A stretch of DNA of 64,000 nucleotides from Malachius bipustulatus (taxonomy: Eukaryota; Arthropoda; Insecta; Coleoptera; Melyridae): the NCBI GenBank assembly GCA_910589415.1, contig OU342633.1, positions 39,066,210-39,130,209 on the forward strand, written 5' to 3'. Position 1 is the stretch's first letter. Each line of letters begins with the position of its first letter. The translations under genes were made by a program, and so were the position numbers. Shown one piece after another: positions 23,890 through 36,737 of this stretch. The notes beneath the pieces are model-generated. The model searched no databases and was not told where the DNA came from. It saw only the letters and a program-made list of their open reading frames with translations.

Positions 23890-24720
23890 GAGACCCAGTA
23901 TAGCCATCATCAACCCGAGAATCAGCTATGGCTCGGTGGTATGGTGATATAACGCCGCACAAACAACAAACTATAGCCTCCTCGTCAGCCTCCCTAAATG
24001 CCATTATGAAGCTATACCGCCGCCTCCCATTTGGCTAAAAATAAAAGGTGATTGACGATGGCATATTCTGGAACATGGAAAGGCGGCGGCTACAAGAAAC
24101 ATATTTATAGATATCCAGAAATCCAGCGATGAAGAATCCTACCTCAAGCATTAAGGACTTCCTACCTCTCTCAAAGGTAGAAAAGGAAAAAACAGAAAAT
24201 ATTACATCCTAATATTTAAAGGAAAAATGAGAAATGATGGAGGTACCTAACCTTCGAACCAGGACATCTATAATCTGTTTCACAGACGACTCCAGCAACG
24301 AGAATGGTTATATTGAAGCAAGAATTTACTTGACAGTATAAGAACTGGGAAGATTCTTCCCTTGGAATCAGCTGTGGGATTAGTTGATCCAGGAATATGA
24401 AGAGGCGCTGCATGGACAGGCTGGCTGATAGCACATTCAGGAATACCGGGTAATGAGCTGGAAGATCATACTATTCGAAGCTCGATACCTTAGAAAACTT
24501 CTATGTATCTAAGGCCGTAAGTATATACCTGGTGGGACAAAAAGTCTTCTAGCCGAGGCTATTGAAGAATGCTCCAAAAAAGGTTTAGGGAAGTACTGGG
24601 AGGCAACACCAGGCTGCAGAGTGTAGACAGGCCAGACTGTTCCTTATACCGGTTTGAGCGGAAACAAGTCTAGCCAACATGATCAAAACAGTCTGAACTT
24701 ATGTGAGTACACTTACAACT
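23890..24720 (+). pseudogene. Decayed non-LTR retrotransposon with RNase H
   Basis: Broken plus-strand frames read IINPRISYGSVVW near 23910 (reverse-transcriptase thumb), ICFTDDSSNENG near 24270 (RNase H first acidic site) and WLIAHSGIPGNELED near 24420 (RNase H HSGIPGNE motif). The order matches R1/jockey-type ORF2 proteins. Stops and frameshifts between the motifs show it is dead. The retained tail includes cysteine-rich text, as in such elements. Confidence 0.7.
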
Positions 24721-25578
24721 TATGTGAGAGTGTGGGAGGGGTTTGCCAAAAATGTGGTAAAGAGGATTATTTTCCACTAGATGCGAGGTATACAGTAGCC
24801 TCATAAACGGGTATAACTCCTTCCCACCATACCCACACCACGATAATTGTTATTCTTGCATGCTAATATAAATAAATTATGATATTATATTATGTAGGAA
24901 TCTAATTTATTTAATTGGTAATTCAGAAAAATCAATAAAAGTTTCTTTATCTATTCAAGAAGCTTCTAATATCTTCTATCGAAAGTGCAATGTCCAATAA
25001 GAAGTGTTGTATAAAGTGAGTAAATGAAACATTCTCTGTTTAGTCTAGCCAAAAAGATTAGTATACGTACTTGTTATAATGTTTTAATAAACCGGCAATA
25101 TAAACAGGTCTACAAACTCCTTTAAAAACGATTTTCTAATGAAATGAGTCATTACAATAATAAGTACATTATAAAGATAACAAACTATTAAATTATTTAG
25201 GTAATTGGTATTAAATTATTATAATTATTACAATTATGATTATTATACAACATGTATAGGAAGTAATAGAATTTGCATCAAAAAACATTTTAACTTGATA
25301 TGCACCAAATTTAAAATTTAATAATAATTTCTTTAACCGACGCTGATTATTTTTGACGTCTTAAAATAATACAACCGGATTTACAAGCGCCATTAATGAT
25401 AACTTAATGTCACGTACGTATTGTTATACATTAGTCTTGATTATTATTATTGCACTTTGGGTTTTAAATGAATTTAGCTTCGATGTCAACAAGAATTTGA
25501 GTTATGACTAGTTAAAAAAAGCAAGCAAGAGAAAAACAATAAGAAACTTTATGATACAAAAGCAAGTACCTAATAAAA
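24721..25578. other. AT-rich intergenic stretch
   Basis: No gene, structured repeat or RNA is recognised. Confidence 0.4.
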
Positions 25579-26203
25579 TACAGGGTGATCCCGAAATGGC
25601 GGACACGGACAGCACCACAGCATCAATTGTGGATTTAAGATTCTAAGTTTTATTTACTGTTTTCTCCAGTATGGCTCCCTTAAGAAGATATGACAACTTT
25701 TGTGGAAAATAAAATCACAACAAAATGCACTGAATACCCTTCTTCAGGCAAAAAAATAATGTGTAGGCCTACAATACCCAGATAGATAATGTTACCATGG
25801 AAACATTTGAAATGGAAACACAACAAAGCTTAAAACAATAATCGTTGCGCGGATACAAATTCGATAATATTATTCAAAATCTCGAATTCGAACAACGATG
25901 CCACATTGAAAAATTTTGTTGAACTCAGAGAATAGGTAAACTTTAAATGCCTGTAATTCCGTTCCCGATAATAAAAAAAATAAAAAGCAAACACTATCGC
26001 GGTATAGTTATGTGAAATCATGTGCTTTGCCAGTGGAGGTTGTTTAAATTTGTCCGCCATTTCGATTTAAATTTTAGAAAAAGGACACCCTACATCTCGC
26101 TAATGAAGCCGAGGAACATATTTTTGTTTTAAATTTACAGTCTTTCTGAACATCCTCTACAACACCCGGTATTCCGTGTCCGCCATTTCGGAATCACCCT
26201 GTA
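25579..26203. mobile_element. MITE-like element with gatcccgaaatggcgg termini
   Basis: The left end is tacagggtgatcccgaaatg then gcggacacgg; the right is ccgtgtccgccatttcggaa then tcaccctgta. A second, one-ended copy in opposite orientation is at 40733. A 76-codon frame inside (26060-25830) is not preserved in the second copy, which hits a stop after about 20 codons, so the element appears noncoding. Confidence 0.8.
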
Positions 26204-26277
26204 TACATGCCAATAAAATAATAAAATAACTAATATAAAACGGCAACTTTTCTGATTTTCATCAAAATGGTACAGTT

Positions 26278-26434
26278 ATGTAGGTAGGTATAGTCGACCA
26301 AGAGATATAACGAAATGATCTAATTGTTAAACTGTCATATTTTATGACTTCAACAATATTTCAATAATCCAAAAATTGATAAAATGACAGAAGTCGTTTC
26401 GTTATATCTCTGGTCCAACTATACATACCTACAT
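26278..26434. repeat. Short foldback, 38-bp arms
   Basis: The left arm runs atgtaggtaggtatagt then ccaagagatataacgaaa; the right arm is its inverse with a few mismatches (tttcgttatatctctggtcc then aactatacatacctacat). A further partial match, cgttatatctctttgtcca, sits near 26964, pointing to a dispersed family. Confidence 0.7.
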
Positions 26435-26739
26435 CATAAAAATTATAATATAAGGGTAGTTTTATAAATTGGAAAGCTTTTTTGTTTGGCACTCGAAAAA
26501 GTTACCAATAGGATTGACAAAATAAAACTTATTGCCCTATTTAAGTAAAATGGTAGGTAGTTAAATTGACAAAAAATTGGGTCGGTTTCATAACAAAAGT
26601 TAAAGCCACTTTTAATCAAGCATGATTAAAAAGATATTAAATTTAAATTTTAAAGTGAATTTAATTCTATTGTGAAACTGGCCGTACCTACCCTAAACAA
26701 ATGTACCCTTGAGCGGTGGAATAAAAAATTGCTTACTTT

Positions 26740-26897
26740 TTATTGAGATTCGGTGTTCTCCACAGTGCAGATCACCGTTGCGTTAAGAAACCCTGGATCT
26801 TCTTTTCCCTCTTGTCCTGTTGTACACTGACTAACTGAACTAACTCTGGGACCTCTGACTCCAGATAAAATCAATCTTTTAGCGCTGACCCCAGGAC
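26740..26897 (-). CDS. Possible terminal coding exon, unrecognised
   Basis: The block stands out as about half G+C in very AT-rich surroundings. On the minus strand a good acceptor (tcatctcatag) precedes a frame open in only one phase, reading PGVSAKRLILSGVRG, then VSQCTTGQEGKEDPGFL and ending ATVICTVENTESQ before a TAA at 26742-26740 that overlaps an AATAAA. I do not recognise the family and found no convincing partner exon upstream. It may be the last exon of a gene with distant exons, or an old transposon piece. Confidence 0.3.
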
Positions 26898-28921
26898 CTA
26901 TGAGATGATAAGATGCTTTCGAATTTTAAAAATATAGTTTGTAATTGTGTCTATAACAACTCGTTATATCTCTTTGTCCATGGACAATATCTTGTGAAAA
27001 GCGTGATACATAATATAATATAAAACTTTATTTACTTATATTCTTATTTCTTATTACAATACTGATATATGACCATGATAAAGAGATAGGTGTGTATGTT
27101 GTTTATGAAGACAGTATTTATTAGAGCGAATGAATAAATATTTTAAGAAATCGACGATGATACATTAAATTAAGAGGCCTTATAGGAAAATATTCGCATC
27201 GTTAGGTATATGATGAAGAAAAACATTCTTACACATCAAATCGTATAAATAGTAATTTTTTTTTGCTTTGATTCAATTATGACTATTTTTCCCATTTTGG
27301 AAATGGACGTCCTGAAATTTTTCATGGTCATTATTAGTCTAGAGGTGTCTATACTGTGGTAATTTCAGCTCAATTAATTTGAAAACGAACCTTTAAATGA
27401 ATATATAGAAATTTAGCAGTTCTGACAAAATTTCTACCTGCGCCACTAGTAAAAACTAAACACAAAAAAGTACATTTTTATACCGATATTCAAAAAGATA
27501 GCAGTTGTTTCAAAATTACCTATGGACGCCATTTTGAAACGACTTGACCTATATATTTCTCAAAGTTGATACCATCATCAGACAAGCGAGCAGACAACTT
27601 ACAGTGTAATATTTATGAAATTTTTAACACATACCTACTTAAAAAACTTGCCCATGCAGATGTGCAGGTACTTTATATAATAGGTAAGTATAGGTGGTAG
27701 CCTTCAGGTTAATTCACTCCTGCGCGCATTAAACTTGTGAAATCCTTTTGATAAAGAATTAATTTTCCTCCCTATTAGATTTATCAAAATTATAACGAAT
27801 TGACATTTTAATTACACGATTAGGCGGTGATAGTCAAAAGTTCAAATTTTTTTAAACACTCCTCGTATAATAATGCATTATTATTGGCAGCGTTACTTAT
27901 TGCATCATAATGTCACAACAATTTGCATGGTTTCTATGATCATTATTAGTAAATCATGATTAATATGTTCTCGTGAACCCAATCTTGCTAGTTTTTTTTT
28001 CCTAGACATTTTATAAACTTTCCCTAATCATTAATATAATGGTTATTCTTTCGTGATTTGTTGTTTAATTTCCCAATTTCTTAAAAATTTCTCCTTTGAC
28101 GTGTACTAATTTGCGCACCCTTATTATTTAATCTCGCTTTTATATATAGCGTCTATCATTTTGATTTTATTAAGATTTTTTAAATTTTTGAGATATCAGT
28201 GGCCTCTATTGCCTAATAAATAAGAGTTATCAATTTTCAGCTTATACCTATAGTTACTGAAACATACACAATGTCAAATTTCAAATTTTCTTCTTCATGG
28301 TGCCATAAACTTCTTGAGGAAGCACTTTTGTACTTGTTTCGTTTAATTGATTTTAATTGAGGTTGCAAAGCTGAAGTTGTTGACCTGTATCCCATTATTC
28401 ATTTACGGACATTTATTTCCTATATTCATAAAATAAGATACCTTGGGCTACACGTGAATCACCCGCTGTAGGTGATAGTTCATACCATAAGAAAAAACAA
28501 ATTGGTGGAAATCTGTGATTTGACGATATTCTTCGCATCATTTAATAACAAAATGTTTCACTCACAGCGAGTATTATAAATAAGGCTCGTTAAGTTAACG
28601 ACGGGCAGATTTCTGTGCTCGTTTTTGAAGCTAATATATCGACATCAAATGACTTTTGTTGACATTTTTGTAATCCGCCCTTTCATGCCAAGAATGACAA
28701 AATTGCAATATTTTCCACACAGATAAGGGTCATTTTTTTAACAATCTTATTTTATCACACCTCTCACAACTAACTTTTGTTGGAAATGGATTAACAATAT
28801 TTATAAAGAACTTCTCTCTCTTATTTTATATTTACGTATTCTTCGAAACTGAACTAACATAATATGTGTTTTAGGTCTCCTTATATTCGTCAAACTCAAT
28901 TCAAAGGGGTGGATCATTTTA
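26898..28921. other. AT-rich intergenic stretch
   Basis: The only recognisable content is a diverged relative of the 640-bp unit near 27280-27450 (cgccactag, tttcagctcaattaat). No gene is seen. Confidence 0.4.
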
Positions 28922-29167
28922 TTGATAATTGTTTACCGAACTATTGAACTACGAATGAAAGGGCCTTATGTGAATGTAACTAACATTTTCGTCTATGCCA
29001 AGGGGGATCTATCAAAGCCTCCTAACCATCGGACTCCGGAAAGGGATCCCCCCAACTATAGGCGGGTAGCCTCCTTAACCGGACCTCGTTACACGGTCAT
29101 ACTAACAAAACCCATTCTCACGGTTATCTTTGAATACCTAGATTTCGGTGGTAATGCTTCAGCTTAA
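28922..29167 (+). CDS. Short ORF in a GC-richer island, doubtful
   Basis: An 81-codon frame (internal Met at 28958) in an unusually GC-rich patch of about 300 bases; it includes YAKGDLSKPPNHRTPERDPP. No known family is suggested. The island continues to about 29400 without a frame, so the composition may reflect a promoter or 5' untranslated region and not coding. Treat as a candidate only. Confidence 0.15.
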   Translation: MIIVYRTIELRMKGPYVNVTNIFVYAKGDLSKPPNHRTPERDPPNYRRVASLTGPRYTVILTKPILTVIFEYLDFGGNASA

Positions 29168-29519
29168 AATGATTCGCGCGAATGTTTAGGGAAGGGGTGG
29201 GGTTGTCTCGGTGAGAAAGAGGGTTAATTATATTTGGTGACAGTTGTCGAGACGATTGATCTACGCCTTTTCATAAACCACCGTTGATTCTTTTCATTTC
29301 GGGACAGAGATCGAGGTTTTCTCCGCCGCGCTCTTTTACTCGTGAGTCCCAGAGGCAGAGAGCGTATTGGCACTGTTAGGGTTTTCTGTAACGTAGAATA
29401 AAGTAGGTAGGTGTTTTTTTTAATTAATTTGATTCATTAATCTCAAATCTCCCGCCTTTTGCTTCATGTCTGCGTGTATACAAGAACCAATAAAAGCAAG
29501 GTTACTATACGAACACAAG

Positions 29520-29549
29520 ATGAAAACTAGACGATCACGATCACAAACG
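29520..29549 (+). other. Possible short first coding exon
   Basis: ATG with ten codons (MKTRRSRSQT) runs directly into a strong splice donor (acg/gtgagtaatg), downstream of the GC-richer island. The arrangement resembles a first coding exon following a promoter, but I found no convincing second exon before the kinesin gene. Confidence 0.2.
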
Positions 29550-29579
29550 GTGAGTAATGTTGGCCATTTTATTTTAAAT

Positions 29580-29650
29580 CAGGGCGGGATAATCTTAAAT
29601 TCAAACATCCAAGACTTCAGGGCGGGATAACCTCAAATCCAAGTTGACAT
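29580..29650. repeat. Two-copy short tandem repeat
   Basis: cagggcgggataa occurs at 29580-29592 and 29618-29630 with similar following text (ctcaaat/cttaaat), a 38-base unit. Confidence 0.5.
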
Positions 29651-31972
29651 TTCAAACGTCAAAGAGGTTTAATATGAAAGTAAATAAGTGCCTTTAAGCA
29701 ATAAAGTCCACCTTTATTTAAATAGTTCAGAAAGATCACCTAATTAAATTAATACTTTTTTTTATTCAAATTTATTATATTTAAATATTATTTATATTCA
29801 AAATAAAAAAAATATTTTAATAATACTTACTTGTTATTAAAAATAGTATTCAATATTTGATCTGCCAGCATGCGGGTGATGATTTTTTGTTTAAGTGTAT
29901 CACTTTTATTTTGTAAGGCTTCAAAGCTCTCTTTCAAGATAATTGATTAATAAACTTTCTACTTTCCACTAACAATAATTTACTTTCCTCTTGTTTTCCT
30001 CAGATAAAGACAAACACACGAAGGAATTGCTGTAAAAAATAAACTTTTTGTAACTGAATTTTTTCTTTTCTCATTGTATTTATACAAATCCTTACCATCT
30101 TTTTCTTCAGTTTTCGTGGGTTATTAGTATTTACTAGTTTACATTTTAATAAATCTTGATAGTCATCAGGTCTTGAAATATGCTTGCTACAGATTCTCTT
30201 TATTATTATTTGAATTCCATTTTGTCAAATCGGCGGCACTTTATTTCTCATTCCTGACAGATTTTTGCATATTTAGGAAACGTGAAGAATATTAAATAAA
30301 CTTCCGCCAGAAGCTTCTTTTAGCCTTTTTGATTTACTTTTACATGCAAGAACAACCCTACAAATATTTCCACCAGGCTTTTTTTTCAACGTTGAAAGAC
30401 AAGCCCATAAGTTAGGCAACCATACATACAAGTAAGGGCAAAAGAGGCGGGAATTTAAAGCATTTAAGCGGGAACTTGCTTGATGGATACAAGAATTCCG
30501 CATTCTTGATTCTTGGTGTTTTTTGAGCGGTATAACAAATGTATAACAAATTAAATCCTAATTTAATATCCATACTGGTTAATATCAGCGTATTTATATT
30601 TACTTTAAATACCTTCTGTTGATTCAAAATTCAATATTAATGATGGTATACAGTCTTGTGCAGTTTAATTGTGTAAATCGTGTATCAAAATTAACAGATA
30701 CATATATCTTTTCATAGGTAAGTGAAACATTTTATCTCATAATTGTAATAAATACTATACGTAATATTTTTGAATGATATTAGGAATTATTTGGGAATGC
30801 AATCGTTTTAAAAGAAAAATTTTTAGACCAATATTAGAAAAAACTTACGAAAATTTTCATCATTTTGGCCCAAATTAGAATTAAAATTTCATTATATGAT
30901 TTATTATATCGTTTTTATTGCTGTTGAATTTACAAGTCTTATGATTAACAATTTACAAGAACTTATAGATTTTAATTTCAACTTCTATAGCCCTGATGAA
31001 GAAATAAAAATAAAATTCGAAAGCAACATCATCTTTTGCTAATTGCACATCTCAATAAGAGCCATTAAGAATTTTATCAGTGCCTAGCAAAACTAAACCA
31101 AAAATAGATGATTTATTATTGTCAAATCTAGATAATATATATTTAAATGAGGAATTTTTAAAATAATTTAATTTTAATTGATAACAAACATTTTAATTAT
31201 ATTAGTAAAGTGTAAGTTACATCTCGGGATTTGTAATGAAGAAAGATACTTAGTGTTATCCATTGCCATTCCAGAATAGAAATATCTTCGAGATTAACAG
31301 TAGCACGATTATTATTTTGAATTTTGGATTTATTTTGCATTTGCATTCCAAAAATCGTAACATCAACCCCTGTGGTCTGGACACGATATATGAGAAAGCG
31401 TATATAGTGCAGTTCCGTCGACGCTTGGCATTGTCGTCAAGTTATTACTTCCGATAGGTATTTGATCGGCGCTTCTTGCCAGGACCACACTCCCAAAACC
31501 GATTTTTGGTGCCGTTGTTTTGGGCTAATAATGCATTTGCAAAGCAATTGATTACTTTCCTAGTGTTACTGCTATAGGTATGTCCTCCACCCCTATACAT
31601 ATTAAGTGCCATAGTGAAACTGTAGGAGACGCGGATGTAAATAATGACCAATAATTACAATAATAGTCGTATGATCACTAGGAAAAACCGAGGAGGATTC
31701 TATATACCACATAATGACGTCTATGTAATTTGCAGCATTACAAAAAAAGGTTTTAGAGTTATTATTGTTCCAAAATCATGAGCATCAAATATTATTAAAT
31801 TAATAATTTTAGCAAAAAGGATGATTGATTCGACTATAACTTTTTCAGAGTTTAAATCTGCATAATTTTAGACCAATAGATCCCTTGAACAATCATTTGT
31901 GCAGTTAATTCATATAATTTTAAAAATATATTTTCCAATAAGAATTCATTATTTAAATAAGAATAGAAAATG
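29651..31972. other. AT-rich stretch, no gene recognised
   Basis: Only a patch at about 31340-31640 is less AT-rich. Its minus strand holds a 68-codon frame ending in a basic tail (ECGPGKKRRSNTYRK). I cannot assign it. Confidence 0.3.
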
Positions 31973-34900
31973 TACAGGGTGATTCATTATAATGTCGCCC
32001 CCCTTTAACTTTGTTATTTCATGTGTCTCAAAAAAAATAAAAGTAGGGTTATGTAGGTGCTAAAAAAGACTTTTTTATACGTATAACAAAAATTTGAAAA
32101 TAGATCAGTATACAGGGAAAACCAAAAATTTAATTTTTTTTTCAATGGAACACCCTATATATGAATTTATTTTTCGATTCCTTGTAAAATTCTAAGCATA
32201 ATTTATATAACATACCATATACCTAAATTCAATAGTTTCTGAAATATTCGCATTTGAAACTATTTAAAAAACCGTGTGTATAACTACCAAATTGAAAACC
32301 TCGATCATCTAAAAGATTTGATACGGATTAAAATTAATAATTTAAATGAAAATAACCCAGCATTCATGACAGATTCATTGGAGAAAATGCGAACAACTGC
32401 AGCGTGCCTTGCACGCTACGTTTTCTTTTTCAAAATTTTGATTCTCGATTTAGAATATTTTTATAAGGTTCAGAAAAGTTATGATTGACTGTACATTTTT
32501 GCTGGTGTAAGAGGCTGTATTTGGCAAAGATCACGAACGAACATCTGGCGGTCGTTAAGAAATTCTTGCTTTTGTTATTTAAGTAAGACGCAGAAAACAT
32601 GTCTGGTCGATTTTCTGTCCCGGTTCTGGGTTTTTAGAGCTTGAAAAGTATATCATCTTATGCGAATTAATTTTCCGCGTCTAACGAGACCACTCTCATC
32701 TTGCTACTCTAGATTTCCAATTGGTTATCCAGATAAAACCTAAAATATTATTTCTTTGGGTGTGAGTTATAAGACAGGAAGAAATCGTTGAGAAGACCCA
32801 TAAAGAAACATATAAAAAACTTGCATTTCGTTCTGAGACAGGACAGGCCTCGAGTATATGCGGATTCACGATTGTGAAATTTAAGTTTGGTTAAAGGGAA
32901 AACCGGAGAGATTGGCCGTACTGTCGAGAGTGTGCCGAAGCATAGGAGAAACGATATGACACCGTCGCGTGCGAGATTTAAGTGTTGCATACCATCAATG
33001 ATAAGGTTTGAATTTAAAAGTAGGTCACCAATTTCGGTTAGACAGTGGTTAGAGCGCATGCGGTAGCGTCATCCCAGAAAATTATAAATGGAGATAAAGG
33101 ACGCTTCAGGTTCATTTTTCGATCTAAATTGGGCAGATCATGTAGCTCGTCTACAAATTCGTGAATTAATATTAGTCCCTTGTGTAAGTATATAGATATT
33201 GTTATGGTGAAGTTATTTCTGTGAAAGATGCAGTCTTACGTAAGTAATCTTCTGAATTTAATTTTGGTCATTATAACTAATATTCGCTTTCTTGTCTTTA
33301 CAGACAAGGGACTTACTTACTACTAGACTTAATTTTGGGCTTCTTATTTCTGACTTACTTAGGGACTTACTTAGGAACTTATGTTCTATTAGACGTAGTT
33401 TTGGACTTACTTACTTATTATTGAACTTTAGTTTTAACTTACTTTTGAGTTTCAAGTTCTAGAGTGTTAGGTCCCGACTTCCAGTTTCAATTTTTAACTA
33501 CTAATTTCCAGTTTCCAGTTTTTGATTTCGATCTTTGAATTTCTAAGTTTTAACTTTTGATTCCTGAATTTTTAATTTCGAACTTCTAGTTCTGAGTTTT
33601 GAGTTCCAATTTTCAAACTTCTGATTTATACGAAAGTTCACATAAAGATTCGATCATGTGGAGGCTTATGTAGGTATCTACCTAGGTAGGTACACTAGCC
33701 TGTGTGAAAGGTGATATTTGAAGAAGCTTGGAGAACTGAAGAAGAGTGGTGGAGTTTAGTTTGGAGGCATGGGAGGTTTCATCAGGCAGAGGTCCTAGCA
33801 CTTTGATATTTGGTCATCACAAGGTAGCAGGGGAGCAGTCCAGCTCATCCGGTACCTGGAGCATCAACCAAGGGGTGCTAACACCAGTACAAAGGCAGTT
33901 CCAGTAACCATGCCGGCCTATTCTTTGATCATCGCGCTTAGGTTAGGGAACCCTAGTTCGTCAGTTTTGAGATGGAGTTTTGAATAATAAGGTATGTCTT
34001 TATGAGTGAATAAACTTTTACTAATTTGCCAACAACCAAGAAAATTAAATAAATTCAAGTACAGTGTTTAATTGATTTCATCACCTAAGACTTTCTAAGT
34101 GAATTTGATTTTTGATAATATGTTATGAACTTTTATTGTGGTCAACAAGTGACCAATGTAATGATTATGTGTAAAAATAATTTATTAAATTTATCGTGTG
34201 TGTCTAGGATTTTGAGTTGGAGAGGATCATTTTGTAAATTAAATTTTGAATTTCAGATTTTGTAGGTAGATACCTGTTTTTCTATTGAGACTTTTGCTTA
34301 AGATAAATTTAAATTCTTGAGAAATAACTTCTGATCTAACTCTGAGTTCTATTCAGAATCATACCTATGTGTTATAGTTTAGAAATTGATTAATAGAATA
34401 TGAGCTTTAGAAATTTTATCTGAGCTATTGAAATGATATAGGTACCTATCCTGAATTTTAGTCCTGTAAGTTTGATATCATTGGTAATAAGGTAATATTT
34501 ATGTTTGAAGGTTTGAATCAGGATTACTGATTTTGATTATTAGATTTATTGTTTATGTATAAGATCTATTGGTGATTACCAGTCTAGTCTATTGTACTGA
34601 TGAAATTGATTTTAATAAATCTTTGTATTCAAATTTAACCATTTGAGAGTATTAAGAATCAACCCTCCTCATGTTCTTTTAAATCATTTATTCAATAAGT
34701 AGAGTAACATCAAGAATAAGGTGATACATTCTGGTATATTTTGGTGAGGTTTATCATCATTTTTTTGTTATTGTTTTTTAAAATTGTTAGGAGTTACTAC
34801 GGGTCCAGTCTGGTTCGGTGGATGCTGGATTTTCCAGAGGAAAGCCACATTTATCTGTCCCGGACTGGATAATCACAACGAACCTTTTGGTGAAGTTTGG

Positions 34901-35563
34901 TTTTGGTTTGATACTTTGGAAATTTAGACGATCACTTTTCAAAATTTAAAATTTATTTTTCTTTCGACATTTAGAATATTTGGGTGGGACATTCGAAATT
35001 TGATATGTTCCACTCGACAGGCCAATGTGGCTAATGTTACAAATTTGCCTAGTCACATTGAGATCTGTCAATAGCCACCTCCTTCTTTTCGGGGTTAAGG
35101 TAAGTGAATTATTTTTTATTATTCAACTTTTTGAGTGGGAGTAAGCGAGGGGGAGGAAGGCTCCACAACCCTTATAAACTCTTATAAAATGTGTTGAAAA
35201 AAATGGAGGCCCTGTAGAGCATTTTATTGTTAGATTTCTTGATTTGCAACAGGTGTTTTATAAAATATTTGATGATGTTTCAAATGCGAATATTTCAGAA
35301 GCCTTTGAATTTAGGTATACGGTATGTTATACAAGTTATGCTTAGAATTTTACGAGGAATCGAAAAATAAATTCATATATAGGGTGATCCATTGAAAAAA
35401 AATTAAATTTTTGGTTTTCCCTGTATACTGATCTACTTTCAAATTTTTGTTACACGTATAAAAAAGTCTTTTTTAGCACCTACATAACCTCACTTTTAAT
35501 TTTTTTGGGACACATGAAATAACAAAGTTAAAGGGGGGCGACATTATAATGAATCACCCTGTA
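31973..35563. mobile_element. 3.6-kb element with about 290-bp terminal inverted repeats
   Basis: The first roughly 290 bases (31973-32265), starting tacagggtgattcattataa then tgtcgcccccc, recur inverted at 35276-35563 with roughly 90 percent identity by eye. Both arms include a nested phrase like gtatacagggaaaaccaaaa. The 3-kb interior has no intact transposase. It holds low-complexity text (33300-33640) and GC-richer patches (32750-33060, 33690-33970, 34800-35100) that look like parts of other repeats. Either it is one large nonautonomous element or a foldback element expanded by insertions. Confidence 0.75.
33300..33640. repeat. Cryptically simple sequence
   Basis: About 340 bases are built from endlessly varied short phrases such as ggacttacttagg, ttgaacttt, ttccagttt and tttctgattt. 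No fixed period is visible. It looks like a decayed minisatellite. Confidence 0.5.
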
Positions 35564-36737
35564 CGTATTCGTCACAAATTTACAAAATTAATTTTATTTA
35601 AAATCCAGTAAACAAATTGTCCTACATTTTTGTAGGCAGTGCGTTATAATAATGAATATTATGTACCTAGGTAGGAATTTTATTTAACTTTTTTCGTTTT
35701 TGAAATCCGATAACGAAAAATGTTTTGTTACCAGAATATAATGATAATAATTATTGTTACAATATAGCTAATTAGATAAACAATAATGCTTTCTGAACGA
35801 CACATTTACTCTAATATTATGGTGAAGACAGAGACATCGATGTTTCAATGGTCATTTCCATCTCATCAGTCTGTCACATCAACAATATATATTTTTTTTA
35901 ATTTAATTTTTTTTTTCTTTCAACAATCGGATTGTTGTAATTGATATAATAATTTATTATTATTCAATTGGTGTCATAGAAGCTAATTAGATGTCATGAT
36001 TCTTTGTTGTATGAGAATTTCCCAATAAAAACAAATAATAAAGTGTTATTACTGTTATTATTATTTTTTTATGCATTTATTTTCTTAATCTTTAAAGATA
36101 ACCATGTTCTTCCTATAAAATATGTGTAATAAAAACAAAAAAATTTGAATTACGTATTTTATTTCTCCATATACCCCTTAGTAGTTTTTGCCCTTACAAG
36201 AAATGTTGGTTGCCTACCTTACACCTGGCAACAAATTTAGTACAGTGTAAAGCATTGACAACTATCAGTCCATTATATATTTCCTAGGTCTATGGACAAA
36301 CCCAATTACGTCCAGCAGTTCCGTCACAGGTCACAGGTCGTAATGATGACGTATTACCCCCACCCGTCAACGAGTTATCAGACAACCTCTCTAAAATCTA
36401 AATATACTCTAAAGTCGTATCAATATGGAGGACCTGATCCCATCTGTGTCACGTCATGTCGTCTCCTCTCTATTCTATCTCTATGAAATATACCAACCTT
36501 GTATACCAACCTTGGGTCAAAATTGAAATCCCATATAGAGGTTAAGATGCCCGTTTTGATGATGAGAAGTTGATGTTTTGACCTGACACACTGAAGTAAT
36601 GTCAATTATAAAATTTTGACCGTTGACAGCACGACAACAATTTACTGCACAAACTACTTCTGGTAAAAACTACCTGCATTAAATAACTACACACTTAGAA
36701 AATGAAAGTATAGAAAACATTTACTACATGGTAATAA
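35564..36737. other. AT-rich intergenic stretch
   Basis: No gene is recognised; frames at 36292-36486 (+) and its antisense partner have no family features. Confidence 0.35.

Noticed and set aside
25830..26060. 76-codon frame beginning MADKFKQPP inside a MITE, as a possible gene
   Set aside because: The second copy of the same DNA at about 40880 stops after about 20 codons and has frame-breaking changes; only the DNA is conserved.
32748..33059. 103-codon minus-strand frame as a gene
   Set aside because: It lies inside the 3.6-kb element, shows no family motif, and its composition matches neighbouring repeat patches.
33300..33420. TTAGG-like telomeric repeat (ttactta-gg text)
   Set aside because: The phrases vary in length and sequence and never form consecutive TTAGG units.
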